The translations under genes were made by a program, and so were the position numbers. From positions 1-7,720 of the forward strand of contig JAFGEH010000002.1 of assembly GCA_016931665.1 (NCBI GenBank): DNA of 7,720 bases. Direction: 5' to 3'. Under the pieces are notes generated by a model that had not been told where the DNA came from, did not search any database, and worked only from the letters and a program-made list of their open reading frames with translations. Position 1 is the first letter of the stretch. Each line of letters begins with the position of its first letter. This DNA is from Candidatus Cloacimonadota bacterium. Lineage in GTDB: Bacteria > Cloacimonadota > Cloacimonadia > Cloacimonadales > TCS61. This document shows, one piece after another, positions 5,931 through 7,720 of this stretch.

Positions 5931-7646
5931 ATGCTCCACCGTTTCCTGAAATATTACCGGCCTCATCGTTTTCTGTTCATACTCGATCTGAGTGTGGCAT
6001 TTATCAGCGCTATTCTCTCGGTACTCTATCCCATTCTTACCCGCAATCTGCTGAAGACCTATATTCCCGATCGGAACCTGCAGGGTATTCTTCAGGTTAT
6101 AATCATCATGACGGCTATTGTCTTTCTGAAAACAATCTGCAATTATATACGCATTAAATGGGGTCATATTCTGGGTGTCCGCATGGAATTTGATATGCGC
6201 TCACACCTGTTCCAACATTTACAGAAGCTCTCCTTTACTTATTACGATAATGTCAAGACCGGCCATATCATGTCACGCATCTCTAATGATCTGAACACTA
6301 TTGCCGAGGTAGCTCATCATGCCCCCGAAGACCTGCTGATCTCAACTTTTGTGATCGTGGGTGCTTTTATCGCCATGTTCCTCTTCAACTGGCAGCTGGC
6401 TTTGATCGCCCTCTTCCCCCTGCCCCTGCTGCTGGTGTGGGGTTTGACCTACGGACGCAGGATGAAGGGAGGTTTCCGTCGGGTTAGAAGGCGCATTGCA
6501 GATATCAACAGCAGTGTGGAAAACTCCGTTCAGGGTATCCGGGAAGTTAAATCCTACTCCAATGAAGAGCTGGAAATCGAAAAATTCCATACCGTGAACT
6601 CCTATTTCCGCCAGGCCAAAGAGAAGATGTACAGCATCATGGCTACCTTTCATGCCGGCATGAATTTCCTGACGGATTTTTATTACCTTATTGTGATCGG
6701 TGGAGGTGCTTATCTCATTCTGCACGGTAAGATAGATGTTGTAGATCTGCTGGCTTTTACCCTTTATATAAATTTTATTCTTAACCCGATTAACCGCCTG
6801 ATCAATTTCACAGAGCAATTCCAGGATGGGGCTGCCTCCTTTGAAAGATTCACTGAGATCCTCGATATTGAGCCTGATATCAAAGACAAAAAGGGTGCAG
6901 TTGAGCTGCCCGTGATCAAGGGAGATATCAGGCTGAAAGATGTTTGCTTTCGCTACAACGAGAATCAGAAATGGGTACTGAAAAATATCAATCTGCAGAT
7001 CCCGGCCGGGAAAACAGTTGCCCTGGTCGGTGAATCGGGAGCGGGTAAATCTACCCTGGTCTCACTGATCCCGCGCTTCTATGAAATGCAGCAGGGCAGG
7101 ATAACTGTGGATGATATCGACATACTGGATGTTACTCAGAACTCGCTACGGCATAATATCGGGCTGGTTCAGCAGAATATCTTTCTGTTCGACACTACTG
7201 TCCGGGAGAATATCAGTTATGGCAAACCGGATACTTCTGAGGAGGAGTTGATGGAAGCAGCCCGTAAAGCCAATATTTATGATTTCATTGAATCACTTCC
7301 CGAGAAATTCGATACCCTGGTAGGTGAAAGAGGAGTAAAACTTTCGGGAGGGCAGAAACAAAGAATCTCTATAGCGCGGGTCTTTCTGAAGAATCCCCCT
7401 ATCCTGATTTTCGATGAAGCCACTTCTTCCCTGGACACCGAAGCTGAAGCCTACATTCAGCAGGCTCTCACCCAGCTCTCCCGGAACCGAACCACCATCA
7501 TCATTGCTCATCGTTTGTCCACGGTACGCAATGCCGACCTGATCTATGTCCTGAAAGATGGTGAAATTGTGGAGCAGGGGAATCATGACGAACTGATGAA
7601 ATCTCAAGGTTATTATCATACCCTGTACACCAGGAACCTGTTTTAG
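5931..7646 (+). CDS. ABC exporter half-transporter (fused membrane and ATPase domains, MsbA-like)
   Basis: The 571-residue product has a six-helix type I exporter domain (about 1-320, hydrophobic segments near 14-38, 54-75, 135-155, 157-175, 246-265 and 270-290) followed by a complete nucleotide-binding domain. Visible ATPase motifs are Walker A GESGAGKST (367-375), the Q-loop at Gln415, signature LSGGQ (471-475), Walker B ILIFDE (491-496), D-loop SSLD (499-502) and H-loop His527, so it should be active. It would work as a homodimer or with another half-transporter in the inner membrane. The substrate cannot be read from sequence; lipid, lipid A or drug export are typical of the family. The start lies 2 bases after the gatD stop with no good ribosome site (AGGAAA is 14 bases away), so translation is probably coupled to gatD. 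Confidence 0.95.
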   Translation: MLHRFLKYYRPHRFLFILDLSVAFISAILSVLYPILTRNLLKTYIPDRNLQGILQVIIIMTAIVFLKTICNYIRIKWGHILGVRMEFDMRSHLFQHLQKLSFTYYDNVKTGHIMSRISNDLNTIAEVAHHAPEDLLISTFVIVGAFIAMFLFNWQLALIALFPLPLLLVWGLTYGRRMKGGFRRVRRRIADINSSVENSVQGIREVKSYSNEELEIEKFHTVNSYFRQAKEKMYSIMATFHAGMNFLTDFYYLIVIGGGAYLILHGKIDVVDLLAFTLYINFILNPINRLINFTEQFQDGAASFERFTEILDIEPDIKDKKGAVELPVIKGDIRLKDVCFRYNENQKWVLKNINLQIPAGKTVALVGESGAGKSTLVSLIPRFYEMQQGRITVDDIDILDVTQNSLRHNIGLVQQNIFLFDTTVRENISYGKPDTSEEELMEAARKANIYDFIESLPEKFDTLVGERGVKLSGGQKQRISIARVFLKNPPILIFDEATSSLDTEAEAYIQQALTQLSRNRTTIIIAHRLSTVRNADLIYVLKDGEIVEQGNHDELMKSQGYYHTLYTRNLF

Positions 7647-7664
7647 GATTATTCAGGAGGAATC

Positions 7665-7720
7665 ATGAATGAACTAACCAGGAGAAAAAGATACCAGCGA
7701 ATTCAGAATCAATTGGCGGA
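7665..7720 (+). CDS. Start of a further operon gene (right edge)
   Basis: AGGAGG (7655-7660) stands 4 bases before an ATG at 7665, 18 bases after the exporter stop. Eighteen codons are present, reading MNELTRRKRYQRIQNQLA, a basic, probably helical N-terminus. This opening resembles small bacterial GAF-domain proteins of the free-methionine-sulfoxide-reductase type as I remember them, but 18 residues cannot establish a family. The tight spacing places it in the gatE-gatD-exporter operon. Confidence 0.6.
   Translation, partial: MNELTRRKRYQRIQNQLA

Noticed and set aside
1..7720. Archaeal host, which would make GatDE ordinary
   Set aside because: The secreted barrel-like protein, chalcone-isomerase-like family, DUF212 and MsbA-type exporter are all bacterial in character, although no ribosomal marker is present to prove it.

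Overview
The window reads as chromosomal DNA from a Gram-negative (diderm), probably uncultured bacterium. The bacterial signs are strong AGGAGG-type ribosome binding sites, a secreted protein that looks like an outer-membrane beta-barrel, a secreted chalcone-isomerase-like protein, a DUF212 membrane protein and an MsbA-type ABC exporter. Against this background sit two genes, gatE and gatD, that encode the amidotransferase usually described as the archaeal enzyme for making Gln-tRNA(Gln). I cannot name the phylum from sequence alone. Deep lineages around Cloacimonadota or the wider FCB group are a guess.

Layout. 1-468 (minus): 5' part of a secreted, probable outer-membrane beta-barrel protein that runs off the left edge. 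469-680: divergent control region with a clear dyad. 681-1238 (plus): exported chalcone-isomerase-like protein. 1355-1807 (plus): DUF212 / divergent PAP2 membrane protein. 1825-2229 (minus, convergent): membrane-anchored rhodanese-like protein without the catalytic cysteine. 2230-2551: AT-rich divergent control region with two inverted repeats and a candidate promoter. 2552 to the right edge (plus): a tight apparent operon gatE - gatD - ABC exporter - start of another gene, joined by a 4-base ATGA overlap, a 2-base gap and an 18-base gap.

How the genes work together. GatE (kinase/transamidase, tRNA binding) and GatD (asparaginase-type glutaminase that supplies ammonia) should form one complex that converts misacylated Glu-tRNA(Gln) to Gln-tRNA(Gln). 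Both look intact; GatD keeps all four residues of the amidase centre. The exporter and the fourth gene share the transcript, but nothing in the sequence links them to tRNA amidation. The left half is a set of envelope-related genes with no evident shared pathway.

The main point of interest is an intact, translationally coupled archaeal-type GatDE pair in an apparently bacterial genome. Second come the catalytically dead rhodanese and a series of 7-9 bp inverted repeats placed just upstream of four of the genes. I see no mobile element, CRISPR array, tRNA, rRNA or convincing intrinsic terminator.
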